From Nymphaea colorata (Eukaryota > Streptophyta > Magnoliopsida > Nymphaeales > Nymphaeaceae): DNA of 64,000 nt. The notes under the pieces are model-generated. The model saw only the letters and a list, made by a program, of their open reading frames with translations, ran no database searches and had not been told where the DNA came from. Positions 1 through 12,858 of the stretch are shown piece after piece; the first letter of the stretch is position 1; each line of letters starts with the position of its first letter. Position numbers and translations under genes: made by a program. Location of the stretch: positions 19,917,716-19,981,715 of the forward strand of contig NC_045144.1 of NCBI RefSeq assembly GCF_008831285.2, read 5' to 3'.

Positions 1-253
1 CAATTCCCTGTTTTCTATCGTTGGAAGATGGAATTAGCAGGCTATTTGTGATTGATTATGTCAACATCTGCTGACTGCCGCTGTGGTTGCTGCGCTGCTT
101 TGCTCTCTGTCTCTATCTCTCTCTCTATTGTGCAATAGTGGGGGTGAATCTGATGAACCAGTTCCCTGCTCTCTGTGATTGGAAGACCTATCTAAATGTG
201 TTTTTTATTATGTCACTATCTGCTGACTGCCGTTGTGGTTGCTATCTGCTTTG

Positions 254-287
<34 letters not shown>

Positions 288-300
288 TACACACGTTTTT
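1..300. repeat. Diverged tandem duplication ending in CT/CA microsatellite
   Basis: Two copies of a roughly 160-bp unit lie side by side. Each begins with a block like 'cagttccctgctctctgtga' (copies near 1 and 160), carries the shared block 'ctgctgactgccg' (near 68 and 221) and ends in a CT-rich run. The second copy ends in (CT)n(AC)n at 255-295. The left end may be cut by the window. Confidence 0.6.
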
Positions 301-565
301 TGTTTCTTAGTTACCAGAAGATTTCAGTGTGTTGAAATGCTTATTTATTCGAAATCGCACAGAAATGGGAACTCCATGTTTGTGGAGAACTTGCTTTCAC
401 ATGTTTGCGTACCGAAACTTCTTAGTCGACTGCTTCTTCTATTATTATGATTATTTTAGGTTGTCTTATATATGAGAGCTGAAATCCTCCGTCCATCCAG
501 CTTCTCACATGTGCAGCTTAATGGCATCGCGTATATGAGCGGCTGATGAGAGCTGAGAAATCTCT

Positions 566-595
566 CTCTCTCTCTCCATATATGGAGAGAGAGAG
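566..595. repeat. Perfect 30-bp palindrome
   Basis: The sequence is (CT)n-CCATATATGG-(AG)n, self-complementary across 30 bp with its centre between 580 and 581. It could form a cruciform or an RNA hairpin, but it may simply be two abutting microsatellites. Confidence 0.85.
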
Positions 596-2399
596 GGAGA
601 GAGATGTGGTAAACTGGTTCCATCTTTTGTGGCCGTATGTTTTAACAATTTTTGGGAAAATTAATATTCTGTTCTAATATTATTTTCATGTTTAAACAGA
701 GTACATAAAAATCATGTTTTTTTTTTTTCATGTCAAGTGAGTCTTAAAAGAAAATGTTCAAGCCACTAATTTTACAACCTTATAAAATTTCATTTACATG
801 TTTAAAATAGGAACATTGCCTTTGGTATTCTACGAATCTGTTCAGTGACTCGGGCAGATTGATGTAACATTGAATTATGACAGTCTTCTTAGTCGGCATT
901 TGGAAACGGAAGCAAAAGACCTTAATAAAATACTAACAGTGTATCTATTATCAAATGCATTCTTGTAATCTCAATGGGACCATGAGTTTATCTTGTTGCA
1001 GAAAGAATGGACGGTTCTTATCTGTTGCTTATTTCATTCACCTTCTTCTGATCTCTTTTTTGGCCGACAGTGAAGGGAAATAAACCACTATTAGGCTGAG
1101 AGACCAGGCTATTCTGGTTCATGTTGTGCCAACAGTTGCTCTCCAACACGTAGCACCCCCATGTGCGAACCAGGTTCATTGCCATAACATATGGTCAAGA
1201 AAAATACTGCAAAAAATTCATAGATTCTGAGATAAATCTTTTTCACAGAATCACGTTTATGGTTACTGTCCAAGAGCACATGCCTGTACCTTTTGGTTTG
1301 GAACCTCTTGACTTCTCAGAATACCACCGTCACACAGTAGACATTGATGAGTTTCATAATTTCATCTTTCTTGAGTGATATGTTATGATCAGACAACTTA
1401 GAAATAGACACATCTATACTACTTTCTACAATTCAACTAATAATCACTTGTATGAGTTAGTAATTTCCATTGAAATTAGCATGATTTGGCAAGTGGTGTA
1501 CTTAGCCCCAGTTTTCCTATGAAATAACAGATTTTGGGTACTTTCTAAATCATTAAAATTTCACATTTTCAGGTTGTTCAAAACTTCAAACCTTATAAAA
1601 TCATATATGAATTTAATGTTTTGACGATTTAAAGGTGAACCCTAAGATGACTTTTTCAGCAATTTGTTAATGAATTTTTTTAAGGCATGAAAACGGATCG
1701 AATTCAAATTTCCTAGTAAGATGTATAATTAGCTAAATCGATCCGAATGAATCCTAATTTGTAAACTTTAATTCAAAACCAACCAGTTCCATTGTCTTTT
1801 CAGATTTTTGAGTTAGGCCAAGCTAATCAATCACTCATGTTTACCTGCAACTTTTTTTTCTGAACTTTTGAATTGTTAGAGACCGGGTATTCTATTTATC
1901 CTTCAATTCTAATGGCTACAAATCTTGCTCAAAAAAAATCGGGACCATAGAAAAGATAGCTTGTTTGGAAAGTACCAACATATTGATACATAAGAAATAG
2001 GATATATTACATAGGGAGATAGGGAGAGAGCGAGAGTATAAGTTCTTGTAAGAAATGTCATGTTCAAAAAGCAATTGATCTGATGATTAATTATTTATTG
2101 TAAAGAAAAGGACGGCGCGCAGAAAACGAGGGTTGGAAGTTGAGACGAGCAAGTACAAATAGGTTAAAAACATTTAAACCTATTAAACAAGAGTTGAAAA
2201 TATTGACTGAACTTTATTGAATGAGATTCAAATTAATGGATATTATAAATCACTCGTTTGATTCAAAATTTCGCCGAAAAAAACTACTTGTGGCGTTAGT
2301 TTGATATTTCAGCACCGAGAGGAACACCTCATTGTCGTTCCATTCTACGTAATTTTGAAAGTAACGTAAAAAAAAGCGGCGACGGCTGTTACAGGTGTG

Positions 2400-2530
2400 G
2401 GCGACGGCGAAGAGGGAGAAAGGAAAAAGTGAAACGGTTTGAGGGGGAAAAACATAAAACTTGACAGGGAGAACGAAGAGAAGGGAGGGCGATAGGGAGA
2501 GACGGAGAGGGGGGGAGAGAGAGGGGGAGG
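2400..2530 (+). promoter_or_regulatory. GA-rich 5' leader of PP4
   Basis: The sequence just before the PP4 ATG is nearly pure purine (aggga, gaga and ggggg runs). GA-rich leaders are common in plant housekeeping genes. No TATA box is obvious nearby. The transcription start is not determined. Confidence 0.4.
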
Positions 2531-5500
2531 ATGTCAGACCTAGACAGGCAGATCGAGCAGCTGAAGAGATGCGAGCCCCTCAAGGAGTCGGAGGTGAAGG
2601 CCCTCTGCCTCAAGGCCATGGAGATCTTGGTCGAGGAAGGCAACCTCCAGAGAGTCGACGCCCCGGTCACCGTACGCTTCCTTACTCCGCGTTTTTTTTC
2701 TTCTTTCTGTGTTTTCTGTTTGTTTGATTCACGCATCACCTCGGACACCGATGTCTTCTTCTGCCCCTCCCCGTCCTTTATGTGTGTCCATCAAGTGGAG
2801 GCGCCATTCGCTGCTCCTCTTCCCGTTACTTCGTTTAACCGTTTGCTTTTTGTTCTTATTGGGCATGGACAGATGAGGAGGCTTATTCTTCTATTTTAAA
2901 CATTTTATACTGTTTGGGGCATTTGTGGAGGGGATTTTGCGTGTTTGTCTTGATATTGTGCTCTGCTCTTCAGATTGCAAAAAATGCGCTTGTTGATGTT
3001 GTTATTCATTTGTTCATGGCATTTGGGCATCTGGTCATCTGGGCATTTGGGCACTCGAATTAAAACAAACGCCAGCCTGCAGTTAGTGGTGCCGAATTTT
3101 TCCTTGTAAGTGTTAATAGAGGGGATGAATTCCGGGCTTGCCCAATGGTGTTCTAGTTGATTACGTGCTGCCTTTTCTCCCGCTAGATTTCGTTGCTTTC
3201 TATAGGCTGTTTCTAGACCTATGGGTTGGTTCCGTAGATGGAGCATACACATTGTTTGTGTCGTATCATGTCCTGAAATATCTGGAAATGCGCTTTCAAT
3301 GGAGATTTTTGTTGACTTTTGTTCTGTTAGTGAGTTCCTGCTTCCGAAAGCATGAGTGAAGGGTCATAATCCTCTAGTGGGCTAAACTGCAGTATGTTTG
3401 CTCTGTATCCACATAAAGATTCCATTTTGTGATGGGCATTCGTGCAACCCTTCATAAAATTGAGCTGGGTGTTTCTCAGGAAGTATTACCAATCGTTGTT
3501 TTGTGTTGGGCGTAAACATTTTTTACATTGCTTGATATGTGTACTCTTCAGCAGATGTTGAGATTGCTGCTATCTCAGCAGGAAATTACCATTTTTTGTT
3601 GAATTGGCTTTGATTGCTTGATATTTGTGCCTTTGAATTGCAGCCCGCAAATGTTGGTTTTTGAGATTGGTGCTTTGTCAACATATACCAATGCACTGGT
3701 TCTTGTTTATTCTTGCATGCAAGTCTTTGCTGCATAGTTGGACATCTATAACCTTGGTGCATGTCATAGTGAAACAAATGTTTTTTGAATAGCTCAACAG
3801 TAGTAGGCTCATAGCTGTGATGCATATACTTGACATATGGTCTGAACTCTGAAGATACATGAATGTTGTCACATGGCTTGATATTTATATAATTATATGT
3901 ATGTTGAATATCATGGATATATGATCAAACTCTAGGCTAAGTCACAGTCTATGTCACATGGGTGCAGGTACGATATGGGTACGGACACAACAGTTTTGAA
4001 AATTTTGGATACGCGGATACGACAAATTTTATATTCTTAAAAATGATAAAATGAAAAAAAAAACATTAAATTAATAGTCCACTCTTACAATCTCGTAAGA
4101 AAGTTTGTTTATCACAAAAGTGCTGAGTATTTGAAATGATTGTTCATGGAAATAATTGGATGAATCCCTAAAAAATGATAAAATAAAAAAAAATTAAATT
4201 AATAGTTTATTTTTTGGCGTGTCCCCACCCGTGTCCCGTACCTATATCCCTGTGTCGGCGTGTCGGAGCGGCTACGTGGGCTAAACCCACGTATCTGTGT
4301 CACGTAGGTCATAGTGGTACCTGGGCTCCTCCACGGGATTGGGTACGTTTGGACCTAGAACCGATCCAAACCACAAAAAAAAAACATTGTCTTGGTCTCT
4401 TTTTATGTAAGAACTATGAAAGGAACATTGCCTTAATGATGTGATGATATAAATTTCGTTTTTTAGAATTAAAAATATATAATTATCGTCGTACCGCCGT
4501 ACCAAAATTGGCAAAAACGTCGTATCCGTACTACTTCCCCGTACCCGTACCTATGTGACCTAAACTCTAGGTTTTGAGCATGATTTTTTATGCTCGAAAG
4601 ATTTGAGTGATACTATTCGTAGTTCATACATCTGATGGACAAGTTATTCACAGAGTACTGGACATCGTTATTCTGTTTTTTAGTTGGTATCTTTATCAAA
4701 ATGACCGTAGTAACAATTTGTTTTTATGAAGGTCCCTAACTTTTCTTGTTATTCCTTGTTTGGATGCATTTGTTTCCCCAAGACTGTGGTGTTACTCAAA
4801 CTCTTCAAAACAAAGTATCCTATTATTTTTCCATTATAATTCTGTCTTATTGAAAACACTGTCTGCAGTGTTTTCCTTTTCTTTTGTAACTAGAGGTTAC
4901 TTCCATGCCTCCAGATATGCGGTGACATCCATGGGCAATTTTATGACATGAAGGAGCTTTTCAAAGTCGGAGGTGATTGTCCTAAAACCAATTACTTATT
5001 TCTTGGAGATTTTGTTGATAGAGGTTTCTACTCTGTGGAAACATTTCTGCTTCTGCTAGCATTGAAGGTAAATTTTAGATGCATTTGTTGTTATAAGTAG
5101 TGCAATTCAGAATTAAGTTTCTTAGAGAAAGACAAAACTTGTTCTTTGCAGCAGAGTTGAATTTCTAGATTATGCTGTTATTAGATGCTTTTCTTCATTT
5201 ACTTGCAGCTGACATATCAAGAAGTACCAGTATTTTTTTTATTGGTTATGTTCTGGAAACTTTATTTACGAAGTGGTCCATGGTTGCCTGCTTCTTTGGG
5301 CGTGAAAAGTTGCATAAATGGCCTTCTGAAGACTTTTAAGATATACTCACCATCTGCAACTATGCAGTCTCAAATATATATATTTCTTCCTTATGGTGAT
5401 ATGTTTACTATCTGGTGCTTATGTTGCATCCTTTTTTAATTTATGCTGTAAATCATCTGTTTCTTCTGCTAGTTCAGTTTCATGTTTCCTCTAGTTTACG

Positions 5501-8500
5501 TTTTTAATTGGTAATAGTTTATGAGAACTCAGCAATAAAGGTTTGTGAGTCTATGACGATTCAATCAATTCATCTGATGTCGTGGAAATGGCTTCTGCCA
5601 GTCCAGATAGCTATTTGGGAAAGAATGAAAGATGTTGATGCCAGTGAATATCTAAAATTTTCAGGCTGAAAGTGCAAAAAGTTTACAGTGAGATTAGCTT
5701 GCTGTGAAAGTGAACCCATAGTCCTGTCCTTGCTATAAAAAAAAAATTCTCATTATACTTTCTTGTATTTCATGCTTGAAATACATCACATAAATAGATT
5801 TATCTGATGCTCATTTGTGCTATGCTCTGCATAAAGAGCTTTAGATGGCTGCAGCTTTGATCTGGAAAAAAGGATTCTGTTAATTAGAAAAATGTGTCCG
5901 CCATTGCTTGTTAGATCTTTTAGTGGTAGCATATGACTGGAAGAACTGGATGTAATGGGAGGAAGGGCAAAAAGAGGTTTGAAGGGCAGCAAGTAAATAT
6001 ATTTATTGTTAAAGGTACAGATGGCTATTGGATTTGCAATAATGTTTCAATGCGCTAGTGTAGTATTTTCTCGTCAAGGAACCAACATGACATAGGCATA
6101 AATACTACAGTTCACACTCATGCCTATGCTGAACAACTTTTTGCAAAGTCTATAAACAAATGTTTTTGGTGTTCAGGAACAAATTTTGATGTGTTTTAAT
6201 CTTTTATTCATCTAATTATTCAGTCAAGGTCAATAATTTTCATGGTTTTTCCATTCAAGATGTTATTCATGTATTTATTATTTCAATATTTTCTTTTACG
6301 ATCCTCTGCATGTGCATGAGTGTGTGCCTGTGCAAACACATTTCTGCTGTATAGATATTCATGTGTGTGTCACATTGATTGACTACTGTTGTTACATTTA
6401 AGTATTTCTTCAAGATCTAATTTAACATATGAACGAAAATGGTCCAAAATATAAGAATAACAAAATTTATGAATATCTGATGTTGAGATTGGGTTGTACA
6501 AGCTCAATTAAACTAAGACTAATCTTGGGGTTCTTCAAAAACCTGATTTGGATATCAATTTTTCTTTTTTTGAAGTTTATAATGTTCAATATTTTGTATC
6601 CTTTCATACTATTGGATTTGTGAAGAATGACGTAAAGTGGATAAAATGGCTGAACAACCCTTAGATAACCAGTTGAAGCAGAGATGACATCATGTATAAA
6701 GTTGACAAGTGGTCAATATTTTGTGTCTTTTCATTTTCATTTGGGGTCAATTTTTTGGCTCCCTTCTGTTTTCACCCTCATTTCTTTTATTAGACTAGTA
6801 TCTTTAATTATAACTTCTTAGATAACATACTGAAGATTGGTTTATTATCATGTATGTCACGTGCAATGGACAGACTATATTTTACTTAATTAACGTTATA
6901 TATTTATTATTTGTTTTGATAATTTAGTTACCAAAATTTTCTTATATGATGTTGCTTTATTTAGATCTGATGTAATAGTCACCACTTTTTTTCTTTATGG
7001 GAGTCGGTTAGCTGGATATTCATTAGCAAATTTGGTTATATAGGCTCTGGTTCTCATGCTTTTCTCTATGCATTAATTATGGTTTTGATATTTTAATTCC
7101 GAATTTTGCTTGTTGCATGATCTTGGTATCTCAATGAACATTGCCGGCCTGGAGATTAGTGCACTATTAATGTAGGTTTTCTGTACATCCCTTCTTTGAA
7201 ATTGTGGTTTTTCAAAATCCTCCAAAGTCTACAAGTAGTTGGTGGCATCATCCTTATTAATAATGTGGTGGTGGTTTGAGAATACACAGATATGTTTCTG
7301 GAGGAATCCCGTAATCTGCTTCCATAGTGAGAGGTAGACTTCAAGATCAAGCGAGTATGAACTAGCACACTCTAGAGCACCATATAACATGTAATTTCAA
7401 AAAGATAAAAATTTTATTATTTCGCAGAGTTCAAATTGCTTATGTTGTATTCCTAGAAAAGGAATCAAGCTTGTTTGAACCTCAGAGTCTCAGACTATGT
7501 TTAGAGTTTTTGGAGTTGAGGCTGCTGCTTCAGTCTTCTCTTCGTCCTCTAGATAAAATGGCTTTGTATTGCACTAAATACTTTCAAATTTAGGGGCTTC
7601 GTTGGGCTGTATACTTGTCAACATGAGATGGTTTTGGCCATTTGCTAACTACGCTAGCAGCTGAAGTCTCATTAATGCAACTATTGACATAGTTCTTGGA
7701 TTTGACTAAAGTATTCTTTGCCTTAACTATATGATGATATTACTTATTAAGGCAAAAAATTGAATAATTCACAAATCACAAAACTTTGAAGCATCTCTTC
7801 TCACAAAAAATCTTATATATGTCCATAAAAGTGGTTGAAGCTTGTAAAAATAATGAGTGCTTTGTTTTGTTTCAACCAAGGTGGTAGCAGCTGCTAACCC
7901 AGACTCACGCACTCTGCAAACTCGAAGATCAGCTTCAAATGATATTTCATTACTAAGGATTTAATCCCTAAATGATCGACTATATAGTGTTTGAACTCAG
8001 TTATCAGGTTTATTTAGTCCCTCCTCATCCACTCTATCCATTTTAAGTCTAACAAACAAAAGACGAGTAAAAGAAACATAAAGAGATGAACTTGGTGTGG
8101 ACCTTCGGGTCCACTACTAACACAAGGAAACCAAACGTTATTACAAACAATGTTTTAAAACCCGATAACTCGGGGACCGATAACTTGGGGACTCGACTCA
8201 TCCTTTATCGACTCGTGACTTGGCGAGTCACTCGGTGACCCGGGCCAAGTTTTGTCAACTATTGTTAAATATATATTTTCAACATACGTCTTGTTCTGTG
8301 CGTTCAGTTTCAGCCCTACAAACTTTTGGAATGAAACCAAAACCTTGTTTACATTTTATATATCTCTCTTGTCTTGACCAAGGCTATCAAGAAGGAGGGA
8401 GAGGGACTGAAAAAGGGTTGGACGAAGGGGCCAGAGAAAGAGGTGCGGGGAACATGGTTGGAAAATGAGAATGAAAAAGTCTTGGATGAAGTGGCCAGAC

Positions 8501-11500
8501 ATGAGAGAAAGAGAGAGCTAATTGATCGAAAAGGATGAAAAGAAAAAAAAATTGAACAGAGTCAGATGGAAAACAAAGCGTACTTTAGATGTGAAATGCC
8601 AACAAAGTCATCTGAATCACTGCTATGCCTGAGATCGCGGGGAGGATGAAGTTGGGTTTTGAGAAGATTACCCCTTTCAAAGCCCTAATGGTTGAAGAAC
8701 AACAAAGGAACTCAGCCATTTGTGTTTCATCTTATATTTCTTGTTCAATTTACTAAAAGACATCAGTTATGCTTCTTTATACCTGCTTGCCATTTATTAG
8801 TTTTCACATGTAACTGATCAAGTTTACGATGTGTGACTTCTTGCCGACTGAAACTCACAACGTTTAGTAAAAGAAAAACAACTAAACATGCTCGAGATTA
8901 GAGACTTGTCCGAGTCAGATGAGTTTGGGTCAGTCACCTGAGTTTTAGACATCAACGAGTCTACCTGCTAGGTTTGACCCGTTAGGGAGCCAAGTCAAGT
9001 TGACTCAGCAAGTTTTCAACATTGATTATAGATACACTTACTAGAAAGGCAAAATTAGGCAATCCCAAGCTCTTGCACTGGGCCTTGATCTTGAGACCTC
9101 ATGGACTTAAATCAGGAGTCACGAGCTAGTTGGTTATGACCCAATTCCTGACAAGTTGCTTAAAATTTTTTTGCTTAAGCCTAGAAGGTCCTTGGACTTC
9201 ACACATAAACCTCTGATGAGGAATCAGATTAGTGAGTTGATATATGATAGTCATAAACTGTTTGCCTTCTTGGTCTTAAAGTTTTTGGCTCTTTAGTTTT
9301 ACTAGTTGCTATTGGTTGGAGTGTAAAAACTTTTGAATGTCAATAGGTTTCCAGATAGAGTTCTTGTACCTGCATTCGACAGGCACCTGTATGTTGAGGC
9401 TGTTGGGTTTGTCCACAGTATTGAGCCTGAATACAAAATTACTGAACATTTCTCATAGGTCTAAATGTGGTAAACGTATTGGTTTCAGGCTGCATTGACA
9501 TTTTGCTCCAATGATGTGGTTGACCAAGTCCCTTTCATTAAAATGGCACCTGGATACCAAGAACTAATTAGTGTATTTTTTTATTTCATCTTCCTCTTTT
9601 TGATAGATATGTTTAACAACAACTTGCATAGTTGGTTTTTGAAAATGTTTCTTGAACTTGTACTTTGTTGTTTGTACTTGGTTTTTGCCTGCTTTTTCTT
9701 GGTAATGGTGTTTCCAAAAGTCATAATTTCTGAGGGTTACTTCTGTTAGCCATATATTCATTTATGTTGTCTGACCATCCATTTTCGTCTTCTTTCATTT
9801 GAGGACTAATCGGTAGTTCATGCAGGTGAGATATCCAGATAGAATAACTCTTATTCGAGGTAACCATGAGAGCCGACAGATCACACAGGTTTGATGATGA
9901 TCATGCTTCATACAATATTTTTTTCCCAAACAAGGGCCAAGTGATTAGATGGTTTATATAGTCTTTTGTTGGCCAGGTTTATGGATTTTATGATGAGTGC
10001 CTCCGCAAATATGGTTCAGTAAATGTCTGGAGATATTGCACTGACATATTCGATTATTTAAGGTCAGGTGATGTGGTCAACATTTATTTTCCAATGTCAC
10101 ACTAATAGGTCCTTCATATTGTCTGATTCTTTGGGTACCTAGAAAGAGGAAATCCACGCGTTTTAGTTTACACTAGAAATTATGGCTTTTCACTTACAAA
10201 AAGTTAACGGGTAACTGCTTAACAGATAAAGGGCATATTGTATTTTTTTGGTAAAGGAAGCTCACAATAATTTCTGCTTGCTCCGTAGAGGGTCATCAGC
10301 TGTTAGCGTTGTTATCCCAGTTGTTCTGGTATGATATGAGAGCATGTGTTGTTACGTTGCATCACCTGGTTTACTTGCTCTATTGGGAAGAACGCCAAAG
10401 TCAAAACAATATATAAGTTAAAGGAGAGCAGTACTATAACACTAGGCGGCTTGCTATGTTTTCCTTTGTTTTAACCTCGGTTTTCTTACTTTGGCTTGGA
10501 TCATGCAGGTGCAACACCATGTAGCTAACAGATGCACTCCTGCTCAGACTGCTAAATGCATGTTGCTGGCAATAATAGCCAATTTGGATAGGCAGTGCCC
10601 TTGTCTTCTATTCCTGATCACGGAAAGCCCTCTGCAACATAATCTTGGATGTGTCCACCAGTTCCCCAGCCTCGTTGCGATCCAACTCAGGAATGCAAGC
10701 CTGAATGGGGCCAAAACCCTGTTTTAAATTAGTGAGTTGTTTAATGAGTCTGTTAATTAGGTGTGCTTATAACCTGCCGGGGAGATGGGCAAGGGAAATT
10801 GGACAAGACTTGCACTTCCTGAGAACTTTCACTTATCACACTCGAAGAGTCACCAGTTCAGTCAAATTGTCGCTTGATTTGGCTGTCTTGGCGCAACTAA
10901 TTGGGTTATGGGTGAGAAAAGTTGGGAAATCACCAAAGCTAAATAATTTATCACTTTGAAGAACAATACATGTTTGAAAAGAGAACTTTTTGTAGCTTCA
11001 TAATCATCCAAAGTGTCTGATTGCTTAGGGCACTTGTTTTAGTCCTGCTCCTTTCATCAAGGAAATGGCAGCTTAAAAGGCTATTAATATCTGTCAAGGA
11101 TAGATGCGTCTGGGAGTCCTGGTCTATTCATTGAAGGGGAAAAGCATCCAAAAGGCAACATGAGTGGAAATCAGTGCCTTAATGGAACTTTTCTATCACC
11201 AACTGAAGCTCATATTTTGCTTTGTACTTGTTCCATCATGGGCAATCTTGTGATAAAACTCTCAGATTGCTAGACCTTTGTTGCTGAAAAACCAATAAAA
11301 TAAACAGAACAACTAAATAATTGAGCTCTAATAACAAACATAAACATTGATAATTTATCTCCTATGTCACATGCACCCCCAAGGAACATCCACACCCATG
11401 TTGACACTTGGGACCTGGGTGTGGTTATGGGCATAATCAAAATTGTGTTTGTGTGGTCCAAGCGTCCTCTGCTCTTCCCTATCCAGCTTTATATTTACCC

Positions 11501-12858
11501 AACTTGGTCTGACTTTTAGTGTTGTTTTGATCTGGTCATTATCCTTCTCTCTTAATTTTATTTAACTGTATATATTGTTGTAGTACGTTGATTATGAAAT
11601 ACCTACTTGTTGTTTAGCTTTCCTTTATATTCTTGACCTCTTTCTCCCTCCCTCCCTCTCTCTCTCTCATATATATATATATATAATCGAAAGTCGCTGG
11701 ATGGTTACAAATGAAAAATTGCATGAGCACTAGTGATGGTTCATGGTGCTTTTAATGATGGTTTACTGTGCTTTCATTAACAAATTTTTAATTTTTAACC
11801 ATCTGGCATCATCCAGCATACGCCAGGTTTGAATTCTCTTATGTATATGTTGTGTCTCTTTCCAAGTTTTTTCAAAATTGCTCCATGCTTGTGTGAATCT
11901 GCATTCACATGGCATAGTTTGTCTTCACTTCACAATAATTACTTTTGTAACTTGAGGATTATGTGATGAAGCATCTCACCTGGTGACATATGAGGAGTCT
12001 TATCTGGATTGACTTGCTAGTCTTTAAATAAAATTAGTATATTCAGGCTAAAATCCATGCTTTAACCTTGTGCTTCGTCCATACATTGCCCATACCTTCT
12101 CAACTGTTGACTAATTCATTCCCAATGCTTTGTAACAGTTTGTCAGCACTCATTGAAAATCGTGTTTTTAGTGTTCACGGTGGCCTTTCTCCATCAGTTA
12201 CTACAATAGATCAGGTCCTTCTCTGTCCCCGTCACTGAGTGAAGGCATTGCTCATTAACTTTTATAACCAATATTTATTCTTCGATTCAGATTAGGAAGA
12301 TTGACCGGAAGCAGGAAGTTCCTCATGATGGAGCAATGTGTGACCTACTATGGTCAGACCCTGAAGACATAGTTGATGGTTGGGGTCTAAGTCCTCGAGG
12401 TGCTGGGTTCTTGTTTGGTGGCAATGTTGTCAGCATGTTTAATTATACAAATAAGATTGATTACATCTGTCGTGCTCATCAGTTGGTAATGGAGGGCTAT
12501 AAATGGATGTTTAATAACCAAATTGTCACAGTGTGGTCTGCACCCAATTACTGTTACAGGTATTTTTCTCTTTTTCTCGTATCCCAGTTAATCTATCAAT
12601 ATTGAACAGAGACAATTTTATGATTCATCATTGTTTTCTCAGATGCGGAAATGTGGCTGCCATTCTGGAGTTGGATGAGAACCTAAACAAGCAGTTTCGT
12701 GTCTTTGAGGCTGCTCCTCATGTTTGTTCCAATCTTGGATCTTATTGCTGTCACTTTTTTCTATTTTTCTTGTACCGACTTTTGATTTTGCTGCTGGTTG
12801 TATGCAGGAATCAAGAGGAGTTCCTTCCAGAAAACCTGCACCTGATTATTTCCTTTGA
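2531..12858 (+). CDS. PPX: Serine/threonine protein phosphatase 4 catalytic subunit (PPX)
   Basis: This is the catalytic subunit of PP4, a PPP-family metallophosphatase that dephosphorylates phosphoserine/threonine in nucleus and cytoplasm together with regulatory subunits. Exons are 2531-2671, 4915-5067, 9826-9888, 9977-10062, 12139-12214, 12291-12559, 12643-12721 and 12808-12858. All introns are GT-AG and all phases join, giving 305 aa, the normal family length. Visible motifs are the metal/catalytic GDIHG (50-54), GDFVDRG (78-84), RGNHE (109-113), HGG (161-163) and RAHQ with His236. The C-terminus is DYFL, whose terminal Leu is the known methylation site of PP2A/PP4-type enzymes. The N-terminus [15 protein letters not shown] is diagnostic of plant PP4 rather than PP2A or PP6. 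The start is the first ATG, behind a GA-rich leader. Introns are very unequal: 2243, 4758, 88, 2076, 76, 83 and 86 bp. Introns 1 and 2 carry transposon-like insertions. Confidence 0.97.
3937..4561. mobile_element. Non-autonomous DNA transposon (MITE-like) in PP4 intron 1
   Basis: An identical 10-bp direct repeat, AAACTCTAGG, flanks the element (3927-3936 and 4562-4571), as expected for a target-site duplication. Just inside, the left end has GTCACATGGGTGCAGGTACG. The right end, read in reverse complement, has GTCACATAGGTACGGGTACG, giving imperfect terminal inverted repeats rich in GGTACG. The middle is AT-rich and holds an internal direct repeat (about 4037-4080 and 4170-4212). There is no coding capacity. 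A duplication of about 9-10 bp fits Mutator-like elements better than hAT (8 bp), but the family is not proven. Confidence 0.65.
8148..9024. mobile_element. Transposon-like insertion with inverted ends in PP4 intron 2
   Basis: The left end reads CAATGTTTTAAAACCCGATA. The right end in reverse complement reads CAATGTTGAAAACTTGCTGA. Both ends continue into runs of ACTCG/GAGTCA words, a pattern seen at the subterminal parts of many plant non-autonomous DNA elements. Between the ends is GA-rich non-coding sequence. No clear target-site duplication is visible, so the borders are approximate. Confidence 0.5.
9060..9160 (-). mobile_element. Weak tRNA-SINE-like remnant in PP4 intron 2
   Basis: On the minus strand the words CTAGCTCGTGACTCC and GAGGTCTCAAGATCAAGG lie in the order and spacing of the A and B boxes of a tRNA-derived promoter, but both are degenerate. 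No tail or flanking duplication is clear. The call is tentative. Confidence 0.2.

Larger units (their letters stand above)
1..2400. other. Intergenic region upstream of PP4; no gene recognised
   Basis: This is AT-rich non-coding sequence. It holds a diverged tandem duplication at about 1-300, a CT/CA microsatellite at 255-295 and a 30-bp perfect palindrome at 566-595. The short open frame at 1163-1378 matches no family I recognise and has no supporting context. Nothing else stands out; the proximal PP4 promoter should lie at the right end. Confidence 0.6.

Noticed and set aside
1163-1378. 71-aa open frame upstream of PP4
   Set aside because: No recognisable domain, no promoter or splice context, and the surrounding sequence is typical spacer.
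10491-10959. Overlapping open frames in PP4 intron 4
   Set aside because: They lie in an intron whose removal gives a perfect PP4 protein, and the translations match no family.
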